From: Oceanobacillus halophilus
GTDB lineage: Bacteria; Bacillota; Bacilli; Bacillales; Amphibacillaceae
Reading direction: 5' to 3'
Length of the DNA stretch: 64,000 nt
Assembly (NCBI RefSeq): GCF_003628505.1
Contig: NZ_RBZP01000015.1
Span: 1-64,000, forward strand
The translations under genes and the position numbers were made by a program. Under the pieces are notes generated by a model. That model saw nothing but the letters and a program-made list of their open reading frames with translations, did not search any database and was not told where the DNA came from. This document shows, in pieces, positions 8,994-18,470 of the stretch (the first letter of the stretch is position 1; every line of letters starts with the position of its first letter).

Positions 8994-9074
8994 TTGCACA
9001 ATCTGTCGCATCATGGTATAAATATACATATTAACTTATAAATATGCATAAAAACTTATAAATATACAAATTAG
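8994..9074 (+). promoter_or_regulatory. Sigma-A promoter overlapped by three 20-bp operator-like repeats
   Basis: TTGCAC (8994-8999) and TATAAA (9017-9022) are separated by 17 bases, a good sigma-A promoter. From the -10 onward three direct repeats follow at exactly 20-base steps (9017, 9037, 9057) with consensus TATAAATATRCATAWWAACT, ending at the RBS of the amidohydrolase gene. The spacing puts a regulator on one face of the helix. AT-rich repeated boxes of this kind resemble ArgR sites, which is an inference supported only by the downstream amino acid transporter. Confidence 0.6.
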
Positions 9075-9085
9075 TGGAGGCCATC

Positions 9086-10255
9086 ATGAAGGGACAATTG
9101 GAAAAGGAAATAAAAAATATTCAAGAAAAACTTTGGAAAATTAATAATCAATTGTATGAAAACCCTGAATTAGGTGATCAAGAATTTGAGTCTATGAAAC
9201 GATTAACAGGATTTCTTAAAGAACATGGATTTCAGGTGGAGACAGGAACGGTTCATCGACCAACAGCTTTTAAAGCAGTGTATAAAAGTGACAAATCTGG
9301 ACCAACCATTGCCTATCTTGCTGAATATGATGCATTGCCAGGTGTTGGCCATGGATGTGGTCATAATTTAATAGGAACAATGAGTGTTGGAGCAGGTATT
9401 GCACTTAGCAAAGTGGTTCAGGAAGTTGGCGGAACGGTTGTTGTACTGGGAACCCCAGCTGAAGAGACAAATGGAGCGAAAGTACCAATGAGTGCAGAAG
9501 ATATATTTGATGACATTGATGTTGCTATGATTCTGCATCCGAGTGATCAGTCCTATGAAAGCGGCGATTCTCTTGCTATGGATGCCATTCAATTTGCTTA
9601 CAAAGGAAAAACTGCTCATGCTGCAGCTTCTCCTGAACAAGGTATTAATGCATTGGATAGTGTTATTCAATTGTTTAATGGAATAAATGCATTGAGGCAG
9701 CATGTTACGTCAGATGTTCGAATCCACGGAGTTATTTCAGAAGGTGGACATGCCGCTAATGTGGTCCCAGATTATGCAGTTGCTCAATTTTACGTTCGCG
9801 CGAAAGATAGACAATACTTAAATGAAGTAGTTGGGAAAGTAGAGAGTATAGCAAAGGGTGCAGCAGCTATGACTGGTGCAACATTAGAAATATCAAACTA
9901 TGAATTAAGCTATGACAATATGATTACCAACCAAACCTTATCGAATGCTTTTACCAAAAATTTGAAAGAGACGAGCAGACATCCAATAATCCCAGCCAAA
10001 AAAGATAATGGTTCGATTGATATGGGAAATGTCAGTCATGTCGTACCAGCGATTCACCCGTATATTGGATTGAATCAACCAGGTTTAATACACCATACAA
10101 AGGAATTTGCAGATAAGACTGTTTCGCAGGATGGACTTGAAACATTAACAAGTGGTGCACTTGCTTTAGCGCACACTGGCTTGGATATTATTTCAGATCA
10201 AAGTCTATTAAAAATGATAAAAGAAGAATTTGAGCAAAATAATAAAACAAAATAG
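9086..10255 (+). CDS. M20 family amidohydrolase (aminoacylase/AbgB-like)
   Basis: A 389-residue metallopeptidase-like amidohydrolase. Metal-site segments are LAEYDALPGVGHGCGHNLIG, GTPAEETNGAKVPM and the later HP and HHTKEF histidines; the dimerisation domain contains YKGKTAHAAASPEQGINALD. These enzymes remove acyl or aminoacyl groups from N-acylated amino acids or peptides. It is the first gene of a unit with a polar amino acid ABC transporter, so the transporter may import the conjugate or the freed amino acid. The start is ATG 9086 after GTGGAGG; a GTG at 9074 overlaps the RBS. Substrate unknown. Confidence 0.82.
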   Translation: MKGQLEKEIKNIQEKLWKINNQLYENPELGDQEFESMKRLTGFLKEHGFQVETGTVHRPTAFKAVYKSDKSGPTIAYLAEYDALPGVGHGCGHNLIGTMSVGAGIALSKVVQEVGGTVVVLGTPAEETNGAKVPMSAEDIFDDIDVAMILHPSDQSYESGDSLAMDAIQFAYKGKTAHAAASPEQGINALDSVIQLFNGINALRQHVTSDVRIHGVISEGGHAANVVPDYAVAQFYVRAKDRQYLNEVVGKVESIAKGAAAMTGATLEISNYELSYDNMITNQTLSNAFTKNLKETSRHPIIPAKKDNGSIDMGNVSHVVPAIHPYIGLNQPGLIHHTKEFADKTVSQDGLETLTSGALALAHTGLDIISDQSLLKMIKEEFEQNNKTK

Positions 10256-10270
10256 AAGGGGAAGAGAAAA

Positions 10271-11098
10271 ATGAAATTATCACTTAAATTATTCTTTATG
10301 GCATTATTAATTGGACTGCTTGCAGCGTGTGGAGCAGGTGAGACGGAAGATGCATCAGGTAATGCAGATGGTGCAGAGGATACCACGCAGGAAACAGAAG
10401 AAGCTGCAGAAACAGACAGTGAAGAAAAACAAGTGTTGAAAATGGCTACTTCCGCTGACTTTCCACCATTTGAATCCTTTGATAAGGAAGGCAACTTTGA
10501 AGGTTTCGATATTGATATAGCCCAAGCAATTGCAGATGAATTAGGCTATGAATTAGAAATGGAAGATATGAACTTTGATGGATTAATTGGCGCTCTTCAA
10601 AGTGGACGAGTAGACATGGTTATGGCAGGAATGAGTGCGACAGACGAACGGAAAGAAAACGTAGATTTTTCCGTTGAATATCATCGTTCAGGTGAAATGT
10701 TTGTAACGAAAAAGGATGCTGAGATTACAAGTTTAGAAGATTTAGAAGGAAAAGTTGTTGGTGTACAATTAGGTACCATTCAAGAAGAAGGTGCTGATGA
10801 GCTTAGTGGAGAATATGGTTTTGAAGTGAAAAAGGTTGATAAAGCAGCACTTTTAGTACAAGAGCTTAACTCGAATCGTATTGATGTCGGTTATATGGAT
10901 AAAACGGTTGCGGAAGGTTTTATTGAAGAACAGGATTTAGCTGGTTTTGATGATCCAACAACCGTCTCCCCAGGAATGGCTATTGCTTTTCCTAAGGGAA
11001 GTGAGCTTATCGATGAAATTAATGAAGCTTTAGAAACGTTAATTGATAATGGAACCATAACAGAGTTAGAAGAAAAATGGGAACTAACGGAAGAATAA
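10271..11098 (+). CDS. Polar amino acid ABC transporter, substrate-binding lipoprotein
   Basis: A 275-residue SBP_bac_3 family lipoprotein. The signal peptide ends in the lipobox LLAACG, followed by an acidic, threonine- and alanine-rich linker, as in halotolerant bacilli. The binding domain starts at KMATSADFPPFESFDKEGN and contains GFDIDIAQAIADELGY and AGMSATDERKENVDFS, which match the ArtP/TcyA-type binding proteins. It is likely anchored outside the membrane and delivers a polar amino acid, possibly arginine, to the permease and ATPase that follow. It starts 15 bases after the amidohydrolase gene. Confidence 0.88.
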   Translation: MKLSLKLFFMALLIGLLAACGAGETEDASGNADGAEDTTQETEEAAETDSEEKQVLKMATSADFPPFESFDKEGNFEGFDIDIAQAIADELGYELEMEDMNFDGLIGALQSGRVDMVMAGMSATDERKENVDFSVEYHRSGEMFVTKKDAEITSLEDLEGKVVGVQLGTIQEEGADELSGEYGFEVKKVDKAALLVQELNSNRIDVGYMDKTVAEGFIEEQDLAGFDDPTTVSPGMAIAFPKGSELIDEINEALETLIDNGTITELEEKWELTEE

Positions 11099-11130
11099 AC
11101 AGCAAAGAACTAGAAATGAGGTGTTAGGGC

Positions 11131-11790
11131 ATGAATTTGGACTTTAGCCAAATCGTGCCTTATATTCCTTTTATGTTAGAAGGAATATGGGCTACATTAG
11201 AATTTGTTATTGTGTCAATTTTAATAGGATTAGTGCTAGGAACGTTACTAGCATTATGCAAAATCACTAAAGCTCCTTTGTTAAAGGGACTAGCTGACGT
11301 ATACACATCCATCTTTCGCGGAACTCCTCTAATTCTGCAATTGATGATTATCTATTTTGCAGTACCGCAGCTTACGGGCTATGATATTCCAGCATTTTTA
11401 TCAGCAATTTTAGCATTTGGTCTGAATTCAGCTGCATATGTTTCTGAAATTATTCGTGCAGGAATTATGGCGGTAGACAAAGGACAAACCGAGGCTGCAG
11501 AGGCATTAGGCGTTCCTTATAGACCAATGATGTTCAATATCATCTTGCCGCAAGCGATTAAAAATATCTTACCCGCATTAATGAATGAGTTCATTACATT
11601 AACGAAGGAGTCTGCCATTGTCTCGACGATTGGTTACTTAGACTTGATGCGACGGGCGCAAATCGTTGGGGCAGATATCTATCGTAACTTCGAACCTTTA
11701 TTAGTAGCTGGTGCTATTTATTGGATCATGATTTTCGTATTGACTAAAGTCGGGCAAGCAGTGGAACGGAGGATGAGACAGAGTGATTAA
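11131..11790 (+). CDS. Polar amino acid ABC transporter permease
   Basis: A 219-residue HisM/ArtQ-type permease with about five membrane helices. The family signature is visible as [18 protein letters not shown] and the EAA loop as [27 protein letters not shown]. The segment [17 protein letters not shown] is also typical. It forms the membrane channel with the ATPase, whose start codon overlaps its last eight bases, so translation is probably coupled. The start is ATG 11131 with GAGGTG upstream. Confidence 0.92.
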   Translation: MNLDFSQIVPYIPFMLEGIWATLEFVIVSILIGLVLGTLLALCKITKAPLLKGLADVYTSIFRGTPLILQLMIIYFAVPQLTGYDIPAFLSAILAFGLNSAAYVSEIIRAGIMAVDKGQTEAAEALGVPYRPMMFNIILPQAIKNILPALMNEFITLTKESAIVSTIGYLDLMRRAQIVGADIYRNFEPLLVAGAIYWIMIFVLTKVGQAVERRMRQSD

Positions 11791-12505
11791 GGCGAAAGAC
11801 ATCACTAAAGTATTTGGTAAAAATACCGTATTAAAGAATATTTCAACAACAATTAATCAGGGTGAGGTTGTCACAGTCATCGGACCCTCTGGATCAGGTA
11901 AATCCACCTTTTTAAGATGTTTAAATCTATTGGAAGAACCAACATCTGGTGAGATTTTTATTCAAGATAGGAAAATAAATGATAAAAAGGCAAACAAATT
12001 AGAAATCAGAAAAAATATTGGAATGGTATTTCAGCACTTTCATTTATTTCCTCATATGACGGTACTGGAAAATGTCATATATGCACCACAAAAGGTGAAG
12101 AATCAAAGCAAAACAGAAGCTGAAAAAATAGCAAAAGACCTGCTTGCAAAAGTGGGGTTAACCGATAAAGAGGATGCTTATCCCAATCGTTTATCCGGTG
12201 GGCAAAAGCAGCGTGTGGCTATTGCTCGAGCTTTAGCGATGGAACCAGAAATCATGCTTTTTGATGAACCGACATCCGCTCTTGACCCAGAAATGGTTAA
12301 AGAAGTACTGGATGTTATGAAAGATTTAGTGAATACCGGAATGACGATGGTAATTGTGACGCATGAAATGAACTTTGCGAAAGAGGTTGCTGATAAGGTG
12401 CTATTTTTAGATGATGGAGTTCTGTTAGAAGAGGCAGATCCAAAGCAATTTTTTGAAAAGCCGCAAACAGACCGAGCTAGAGACTTTTTAGATAAAGTCC
12501 TATAA
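11783..12505 (+). CDS. Polar amino acid ABC transporter ATPase
   Basis: A 240-residue ATPase with Walker [11 protein letters not shown]-loop [11 protein letters not shown], signature LSGGQKQR, Walker [15 protein letters not shown] and the H-loop VTHEM. It belongs to the GlnQ/ArtR group that powers polar amino acid uptake. The start is GTG 11783 inside the end of the permease gene, with GGAGG at 11768-11772. It is the last gene of the amidohydrolase-transporter unit. Confidence 0.93.
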   Translation: MIKAKDITKVFGKNTVLKNISTTINQGEVVTVIGPSGSGKSTFLRCLNLLEEPTSGEIFIQDRKINDKKANKLEIRKNIGMVFQHFHLFPHMTVLENVIYAPQKVKNQSKTEAEKIAKDLLAKVGLTDKEDAYPNRLSGGQKQRVAIARALAMEPEIMLFDEPTSALDPEMVKEVLDVMKDLVNTGMTMVIVTHEMNFAKEVADKVLFLDDGVLLEEADPKQFFEKPQTDRARDFLDKVL

Positions 12506-12546
12506 AAAAAGGAGGTCACTCTATTCTTATGGGGTGGCTTTTTTAA
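12503..12546 (+). terminator. Probable terminator after the ABC ATPase gene
   Basis: AAAAAAAGGAGGTCAC and GTGGCTTTTTTAAT can pair with a few mismatches and end in a T run, directly after the stop codon. Confidence 0.6.
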
Positions 12547-12559
12547 TTTATGGAGATGC

Positions 12560-12875
12560 TGGGTGATAGAAAGAGTTGGTCGGTTGATAGAGAGCTCGAA
12601 GCGGTTGATAGAGAGCGCTGGTCGGTTGATAGAGGGCTCGAAGCGGTTGATAGAAAGCACGAGTCGGTTGATAGAGGGCTCGAAGCGGTTGATAGAAAGC
12701 ACGAGTCGGTTGATAGAGGGCTCAAGTCGGTTGATAGAGAGCTCGAAGCGGTTGATAGAAAGCACGAAGCGGTTGATAGAGGTCACGAAAGCGGTTGATA
12801 GAGAGCACGAGTCGGTTGATAGAGAGAGCAAGGAGCTTGATAGAAAGACGGAGACACTTGATAGATATTATAAAT
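12560..12875. repeat. 21-bp tandem array (CGGTTGATAG family), copy 1
   Basis: Fifteen units of 21 bp with core CGGTTGATAGARAG and a variable tail (CACGAGT, CTCGAAG, GCGCTGGT). Unit starts are at 12581, 12602, 12623 and so on; one step (12770 to 12792) is 22 bases. That single extra base breaks any reading frame through the array, so coding is unlikely even though several frames lack stops. It lies between two convergent genes, past the ABC ATPase terminator and before the 3' end of the glutathione peroxidase gene. Confidence 0.92.
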
Positions 12876-12932
12876 GGAAGAATAGGTACAACCCAAAAGG
12901 TTGCCCACCATCACGGACAACCCCTTAACTAA

Positions 12933-13412
12933 CTATGCATTCAGCAATTTCTCTATATCTTTTTCCAAGCTCTCGGGTTTTGTTTGTGGAGCAAATCTAT
13001 TGATCACATCACCATTTCTATCCACTAGGAATTTGGTGAAGTTCCATTTAATCTTCTCTGAAAGTAATCCTTTTGCTTGTGTGGTAAGGTATTTAAATAA
13101 AGGGTGTGCATGATCTCCATTTACATCGATTTTACTAAACATTTGAAAATTAACTCCGTAGTTCTTTTGACAAAAACTAGCAATTTCTTCTTCTGTTCCA
13201 GGATCCTGACTGCCAAACTGGTTACAAGGGAAGCCAAGAACTTCCAATCCCTGATCTTTATATTTTTCATAAAGTTTTTCAAGTCCTTCAAATTGTGGTG
13301 TGAATCCACATTTACTCGCCGTGTTAACAATAAGCAGCACTTTGCCTTTGTACGCTTCAAATGATTTTTCTTCTCCGTCTATCGTAGTTGCTGAAAATTT
13401 ATATATACTCAT
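12933..13412 (-). CDS. bsaA: Glutathione peroxidase-like thiol peroxidase
   Basis: A 159-residue peroxidase of the cysteine type. The peroxidatic cysteine is C35 in [17 protein letters not shown] carries the glutamine of the active site; C81 in SFCQKNYGV fits the resolving cysteine of thioredoxin-dependent enzymes; [13 protein letters not shown] gives the tryptophan and asparagine. Despite the name such bacterial enzymes usually use thioredoxin to reduce hydroperoxides. It is transcribed alone toward the 21-bp array, with GGAGGAGAATTCC before its ATG. Confidence 0.92.
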   Translation of the reverse strand: MSIYKFSATTIDGEEKSFEAYKGKVLLIVNTASKCGFTPQFEGLEKLYEKYKDQGLEVLGFPCNQFGSQDPGTEEEIASFCQKNYGVNFQMFSKIDVNGDHAHPLFKYLTTQAKGLLSEKIKWNFTKFLVDRNGDVINRFAPQTKPESLEKDIEKLLNA

Positions 13413-13472
13413 TGGAATTCTCCTCCTTCTTTAGGATAGGATATCAATGAAAAAGTATAGAAGTCAAAATAT

Positions 13473-13617
13473 TTATACAAATATCTGGACTCCTATTTTT
13501 TCTTTTCCTTCTAAATAACTTTGAACTGCATTTATTTTATCTTCTTCAGTAAATTTAGCCATATAAAAACTGCACCTCCAATTGTTTGTGTCCAACAATT
13601 GGGGTGCAGTTCAAGTA
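13473..13617 (-). pseudogene. IS3-family (IS150-like) end with truncated orfA
   Basis: On the minus strand from 13562 a 29-residue frame starts MAKFTEEDKINAVQSYLEGK and stops at 13473; this is the N-terminus of an IS3-family OrfA, cut and re-joined to a short unrelated tail. Just upstream (13567-13612) an inverted repeat with CTGCACC, CAATTGTT and their complements matches the left end of such elements, which begins with a TG-type tip near 13617. No transposase body or second end is present, so this is a dead remnant. Confidence 0.75.
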
Positions 13618-13644
13618 TATCCTGAGCGTTTCATCCATTGAAAC

Positions 13645-14622
13645 TTAAGCTTCTTGAGTTTCTAATGTTTCACCAAGAGCTTCTAATCTAGTTTGAACTT
13701 CTTCGTTTGTTAGGTTGTGTTCTTTTACATACATATTGCGAGGGTGGACACGGCATTCGTGCGTGCATCCGCGCATATATTTATGCTCATTTTCTTCGGA
13801 ACAAAGTATTTGTTTATTACATTCAGGGTTTGCACAATTTACATAACGTTCACAAGGTTGTCCGTCAAAATAGTCCACGCCGACTACAACATGTTCTTTT
13901 TGATTTACTGGTACGGAAATGCGCTCGTCAAATACGTAGCATTGTCCATCCCATAATTCACCTTGTACTTCTGGATCTTTTCCATAAGTGACAATTCCAC
14001 CATGTAATTGAGCAACATCTTCAAAGCCTTCTTTAATCATCCAGCCAGTGAATTTCTCACAGCGAATTCCACCAGTACAATACATGAGGACTTTTTTACC
14101 TTTGATTAAATGTTTATTTTTACGGACCCATTCCGGCAGTTCGCGGAAAGTTTCGATATCCGGACGAATTGCACCACGGAAATGTCCTAAGTCATATTCA
14201 TAATCGTTACGAGCATCCACCACAACGGTATCTTCACGTTGCATTGCTTCGTACCATTCTTTTGGAGAAAGATATTCACCAGTAAGTTCTTGTGGGTTAA
14301 CATCTTCTTCTTCCTCCAAACGAAGAGTAACCAATTCTTTACGTGGGCGTACATGCATCTTTTTGAATGCATGACCTTCATGTTCGTCTACTTTAAAGAC
14401 AATATCAGCAAAACGTTCATCATTACGCATAGCTTCCATATAAGCATTTGTTTGCTCAACCGTTCCTGATACAGTACCATTAATGCCTTCATGGGCAATT
14501 AAGATACGTCCTTTTAAACCAAGTTCTTTACAGAATGTAAGATGACTTGCCGCAAAACTTTCTGGGTCTTCAATATCTACATAATGATAGTACAGTAAAA
14601 CACGATAATCTTTCTTTTCCAT
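13645..14622 (-). CDS. trhO: tRNA uridine(34) hydroxylase, rhodanese type
   Basis: A 325-residue TrhO/YbfQ-family protein. It has the N-terminal acylphosphatase-like part ([15 protein letters not shown]), a rhodanese domain with [18 protein letters not shown] and catalytic loop [14 protein letters not shown], and a C-terminal cysteine-rich tail ([20 protein letters not shown]). TrhO hydroxylates uridine 34 of tRNA at C5 as a step toward wobble modification. The start at 14622 is supported by GGTGG seven bases upstream; the longer frame to 14661 has no RBS. It stands alone. Confidence 0.9.
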   Translation of the reverse strand: MEKKDYRVLLYYHYVDIEDPESFAASHLTFCKELGLKGRILIAHEGINGTVSGTVEQTNAYMEAMRNDERFADIVFKVDEHEGHAFKKMHVRPRKELVTLRLEEEEDVNPQELTGEYLSPKEWYEAMQREDTVVVDARNDYEYDLGHFRGAIRPDIETFRELPEWVRKNKHLIKGKKVLMYCTGGIRCEKFTGWMIKEGFEDVAQLHGGIVTYGKDPEVQGELWDGQCYVFDERISVPVNQKEHVVVGVDYFDGQPCERYVNCANPECNKQILCSEENEHKYMRGCTHECRVHPRNMYVKEHNLTNEEVQTRLEALGETLETQEA

Positions 14623-14662
14623 TTTATTACCACCTATTCCATTTATATTTGCAAGATACAAA

Positions 14663-15286
14663 TGTTATTGGTAGTCGATTTGATTTTTATCTTGCAAGAA
14701 AATATTTTATCACGTTTATAAGTTAAATACTACCTTAATAGTGAAAAATAAGGTAAAATGAATGCAAATGGGTGGTTGTCCTTTCATAATTGAATAGAAT
14801 GGAATAGGATAAGTTTAAATATAAAGCTTATTGTTTGAAAAATTATGTAAGCACTTACATTGGAAGGTGATAACTCTACCATAATTTTAGCGGGAATAGG
14901 TTCTTGTATATCGTAACGAGCTCTATTATAATGGCTATTTTGGGATGACGTACTGGGGACTGTCATAGCAAGTAAAAGTATTTGGTATGAAAAAGGAATT
15001 TTGCATCCATTTTAACCAAAACGCAACGGAAGGTTTCAATTACTTTACTGAAAAAATCTATTCGATTATTAGCTATTTTGTAATGGCACTGGGTTCGTTT
15101 ACTATAACAAAAGCACAAAACATCATAGGATAATTTGAAACGACATTCTTTGGAGAGTACTCTAAATACGAAATGTCATAAATTCTTTATAAAATTACCT
15201 TTTACTGATTATAAGAAACGTAAATTGGGAATTGTAATGATGGGAAAATAAAACATTATATAATAAATCTTAGGAGTGTAATTGAG
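14663..15286. other. Long intergenic region before odhA
   Basis: About 620 bases without a supported gene. It separates the divergent trhO and odhA genes, so promoters for both must lie here. A spaced inverted repeat GACATT/AATGTC is at about 15140-15178, some 110 bases before odhA. An AT-rich stretch and an AGGAGTG ribosome site precede odhA. No known RNA family or repeat element was recognised. Confidence 0.5.
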
Positions 15287-18133
15287 ATGAATGATAACAA
15301 CGGGACAAATCCATGGGCAGATGTGAGTGGACCGAATATGGGCTATCTTTTAGAGCAATATGATTTATATTCAATGAATCCTGAATCAGTGGATCAAAGT
15401 TTCAGAGAATTATTCGATCAATGGGGTGAACCATCCTTTGAGGATAGTGGAGCGCATGATTCAGAAGGGTCCTTTATAAGTCCTAATATTTTGTTTAATA
15501 AAATGAGGAAATTGGTAGCAGCCATCTCCTTAGCTGATAATATTCGATTATATGGTCATACAGAAGCTGATATATTTCCATTAGATAAACAGCCAACCAA
15601 TAACTTATTAGATTTAGCATCCTACCAACTAACGGAAGCAGATCTTAGAGAAATACCAGCAGAATTTATTTGTAAAGAAAACAACAATTTAAACGATGGT
15701 GTGGAAGCAATAGCATATCTCAAGCAAACATACACATCTGCTATTGGTTTTGAAGTCCGGCATTTGGAGCCAGAGAAGAAAGAATGGCTGCAAAAGCGAA
15801 TAGAATCTACTTTTACGAATGAAGCTATTTCAAATCAGGAGAAAGAAAAACTTTTAAAAGGGTTAGTTGAAGCGGAAGCTTTTGAACAATTTCTAGGTAA
15901 AACGTACGTTGGCCAGAAACGATTTTCTGTGGAAGGATTAGAGTCATTGGTTCCCGTTATGAATGAGATTGTTAGGCTTTCAGCAATGGATAATATCCAT
16001 GATGTCATGATATCGATGGCTCATCGTGGAAGGCTTAATGTACTGACACACGTTCTGGATAAACCATATGAAGCGATGTTATCTCAATTTCAACATTCTG
16101 AGTGGAAAAATAAAGATTTAACCCTAGAACTCACAGAAGGTGAAACTGGGGATGTGAAATATCATCTAGGTGCAAAGAAACAGAAGAAAATAAATGACAG
16201 AAAAATTACGGTAACGTTGGCAAATAATCCAAGTCATTTGGAATTTTCTGGTACCGTTGCAGAAGGCTATACACGAGCTGCGCAAGAGGTTCGTACGGAG
16301 AAAGGGTATCCGCAACAAGATGTATCGAAGGCAGTAGCTGTATTGGTACATGGAGATGCTGCATTTACTGGGCAAGGGGTAGTAACAGAAATTCTGAATT
16401 ACGCCAATACAAAAGCATATGGCACAGGTGGTACGATACATGTTATCGCAAACAACTGTATTGGTTTCACTACAGAACCAGAGGATGATCGTTCGACTAA
16501 ATATCCAAGTGATATTGTCAAAGGATATAATGTCCCGATTATCCATGTTAATGCAGATGATCCAGAAAACTGTATGAAAGCTGTGAAATTAGCATTTGAA
16601 TTCAGGCAAACATTCCATCAAGATGTGCTTATCAATTTGATTGGTTATCGCAGGCTTGGTCACAATGAGATGGATGAACCACGTACGACAAGTCCATTAA
16701 TATATCAAGCAATTGATCAGCATCCTACCATTACCGAGATTTATAAAAAGCAACTTTTAACAAATAAAGTTTTATCAGAGTCGAAAATAAAGGAAATGGA
16801 AAAAGAAATTTCAGATAAATTAAACCTTGCATATCAAAATATAAATCAAGACCAAGAGCCTGTTCGTACCATTGCGCAGCGTCATGCAGCATACCAAAGT
16901 GACCTTCCTAAGGTGGATACAACGGTAGATAATGAGACACTTAGCCAAATCAATAATCAATTATTAGAATGGCCAGAAGGATTTAACGTGTTTGGTAAAC
17001 TGAAAAAAATATTAAATCGCAGAAAAGATGCCGTAGACAATCACAAGAAGATTGACTGGGGACATGCAGAAGTATTAGCTTTTGCTTCGATACTTAAAGA
17101 TGGTACACCTATACGAATAACTGGTCAGGACTCCGAGCGGGGGACATTCTCTCATCGCAATATTGTTTTATCGGATGAAAAGACGGGAGAAAAATTTAGC
17201 CCGCTTCACACGGTAGGTACATCTAAAGCCTCTTTTGCGGTTCATAATAGCACACTTTCAGAAACGGCTATATTAGGCTTTGAGTATGGTTACGATGTTT
17301 TTGCTAAGGAAACACTTGTTTTCTGGGAAGCACAATTTGGTGACTTTGCTAACGGTGCTCAAGTGATATTTGATCAATTTATCGCATCCGGAAGAGAGAA
17401 ATGGGGACAGAAATCTGGATTAGTGATGCTTCTCCCACATGGATACGAAGGTCAGGGACCGGAACACTCCAGTGCAAGGCTTGAACGTTTTCTGCAATCA
17501 GCAGCTGAGAACAATTGGACAGTTGCTAACCTTTCAACTTCCGGTAACTACTTCCATATTTTAAGAAGGCAAGCAGCTCTATTGCAAACAGATGAGGTTC
17601 GCCCGCTTGTTATTATGTCTCCTAAGAGTCTGTTAAGAAATGCTGCAGCAGGAGTTTATCTAGAGGAATTAACCAATGGAGGATTTGAACCAATTATAGA
17701 AGAGCCAGGTCTTGGTACGAATCCGGAGAAAGTCAAACGAATTGTATTTACTACTGGTCGCTTAGCTGTTGAGTTATCAGAGACTGTAGCAAAGGATAAG
17801 GATGCTTATGATTGGTTAGATATTATAAGGGTAGAAGAGCTATACCCATTTCCGAAAGAGAAAATTAGTCATGTGCTAAACAAATATGAAAATCTGGAAG
17901 AAATTGTATGGTCACAAGAAGAACCACAAAATATGGGGGCATGGTCATATATATACCCGCGTTTACAGGAATTAGCACCGAAAGATATAGAAATAGCCTA
18001 TAACGGTAGACCAGACATGGCAAGCCCATCAGAAGGAGACCCACTTGTTCATAAAGTAGAGCAGAAAAGAATCATTAACAATGTTTTAACCCAAACCGTA
18101 AAATCCAAAAAAAGAATGCGGAAAATAGGGTAA
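15287..18133 (+). CDS. odhA: 2-oxoglutarate dehydrogenase E1 component
   Basis: A full-length E1 subunit of 948 residues that decarboxylates 2-oxoglutarate with thiamine diphosphate in the citric acid cycle. The N-terminus (NPWADVSGPNMGYLLEQYDL) aligns with B. subtilis OdhA. Family motifs include MAHRGRLNVL, HLEFSGTVAEG, VHGDAAFTGQGVV, NNCIGFTTEPEDDRSTKY, GYRRLGHNEMDEP and the C-terminal GQDSERGTFSHR and LPHGYEGQGPEHSSARLERF. In B. subtilis odhB (E2) follows directly; here a terminator-like hairpin and then a cold-shock gene follow, so E2 must be encoded elsewhere. RBS is AGGAG before ATG 15287. Confidence 0.95.
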   Translation: MNDNNGTNPWADVSGPNMGYLLEQYDLYSMNPESVDQSFRELFDQWGEPSFEDSGAHDSEGSFISPNILFNKMRKLVAAISLADNIRLYGHTEADIFPLDKQPTNNLLDLASYQLTEADLREIPAEFICKENNNLNDGVEAIAYLKQTYTSAIGFEVRHLEPEKKEWLQKRIESTFTNEAISNQEKEKLLKGLVEAEAFEQFLGKTYVGQKRFSVEGLESLVPVMNEIVRLSAMDNIHDVMISMAHRGRLNVLTHVLDKPYEAMLSQFQHSEWKNKDLTLELTEGETGDVKYHLGAKKQKKINDRKITVTLANNPSHLEFSGTVAEGYTRAAQEVRTEKGYPQQDVSKAVAVLVHGDAAFTGQGVVTEILNYANTKAYGTGGTIHVIANNCIGFTTEPEDDRSTKYPSDIVKGYNVPIIHVNADDPENCMKAVKLAFEFRQTFHQDVLINLIGYRRLGHNEMDEPRTTSPLIYQAIDQHPTITEIYKKQLLTNKVLSESKIKEMEKEISDKLNLAYQNINQDQEPVRTIAQRHAAYQSDLPKVDTTVDNETLSQINNQLLEWPEGFNVFGKLKKILNRRKDAVDNHKKIDWGHAEVLAFASILKDGTPIRITGQDSERGTFSHRNIVLSDEKTGEKFSPLHTVGTSKASFAVHNSTLSETAILGFEYGYDVFAKETLVFWEAQFGDFANGAQVIFDQFIASGREKWGQKSGLVMLLPHGYEGQGPEHSSARLERFLQSAAENNWTVANLSTSGNYFHILRRQAALLQTDEVRPLVIMSPKSLLRNAAAGVYLEELTNGGFEPIIEEPGLGTNPEKVKRIVFTTGRLAVELSETVAKDKDAYDWLDIIRVEELYPFPKEKISHVLNKYENLEEIVWSQEEPQNMGAWSYIYPRLQELAPKDIEIAYNGRPDMASPSEGDPLVHKVEQKRIINNVLTQTVKSKKRMRKIG

Positions 18134-18149
18134 ACAACAAACAAAATAG

Positions 18150-18182
18150 GAGCCTGTGCTACATGCATAGGCTTCTTAATCT
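18150..18182 (+). terminator. Hairpin terminator after odhA
   Basis: AGCCTGTGC and GCATAGGCT form a nine-pair stem (one G-T pair) followed by TCTTAATCTTT. It closes the odhA transcript about 20 bases after the stop. Confidence 0.7.
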
Positions 18183-18385
18183 TTGAAGTGAATATTGGTT
18201 TTTAGTTCAGATAAAGTTTTATCCGCCATTGAATGACGATGTAGAATTTTATCTGTAAATAAGACTATATTAAAAAAATGTTACAATGTTTGATTATACA
18301 GGAAATTTTTGCAAAAAACTTTTATAAACGCTTGCATTTTAATATAGAAAAGGGTAAAGTTAAAATAGCAAAAGGAAATTGGAGC

Positions 18386-18464
18386 AATACTTTACGACCT
18401 CCTGACAGGGAGCTGTAAGTATTTTTGATTCAATTACTTTGCAGCAAAACGTTATAAGGAGGTC
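18386..18464 (+). promoter_or_regulatory. Switch-like 5' leader of the cold-shock gene
   Basis: A hairpin is formed by AATACTTTAC (18386-18395) and GTAAGTATT (18415-18423), followed by TTTTTG. Its upper part contains GACCTCCT (18396-18403), which is the exact complement of the ribosome site AGGAGGTC at 18457-18464. Two exclusive folds are therefore possible: one hides the ribosome site, the other exposes it. This fits temperature-dependent control of csp genes; the folding itself is inferred. Confidence 0.6.
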
Positions 18465-18470
18465 ATATTA

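Noticed and set aside
12178-12928. Long ORFs of SINR-, STDS-, VDRE- and RLIE-type repeats
   Set aside because: They are by-products of the tandem array and switch frame at the 22-base step; one overlaps the ABC ATPase gene on the opposite strand.
14784-14966. A 60-residue ORF in the odhA upstream region
   Set aside because: No ribosome site and no recognisable similarity; treated as intergenic.
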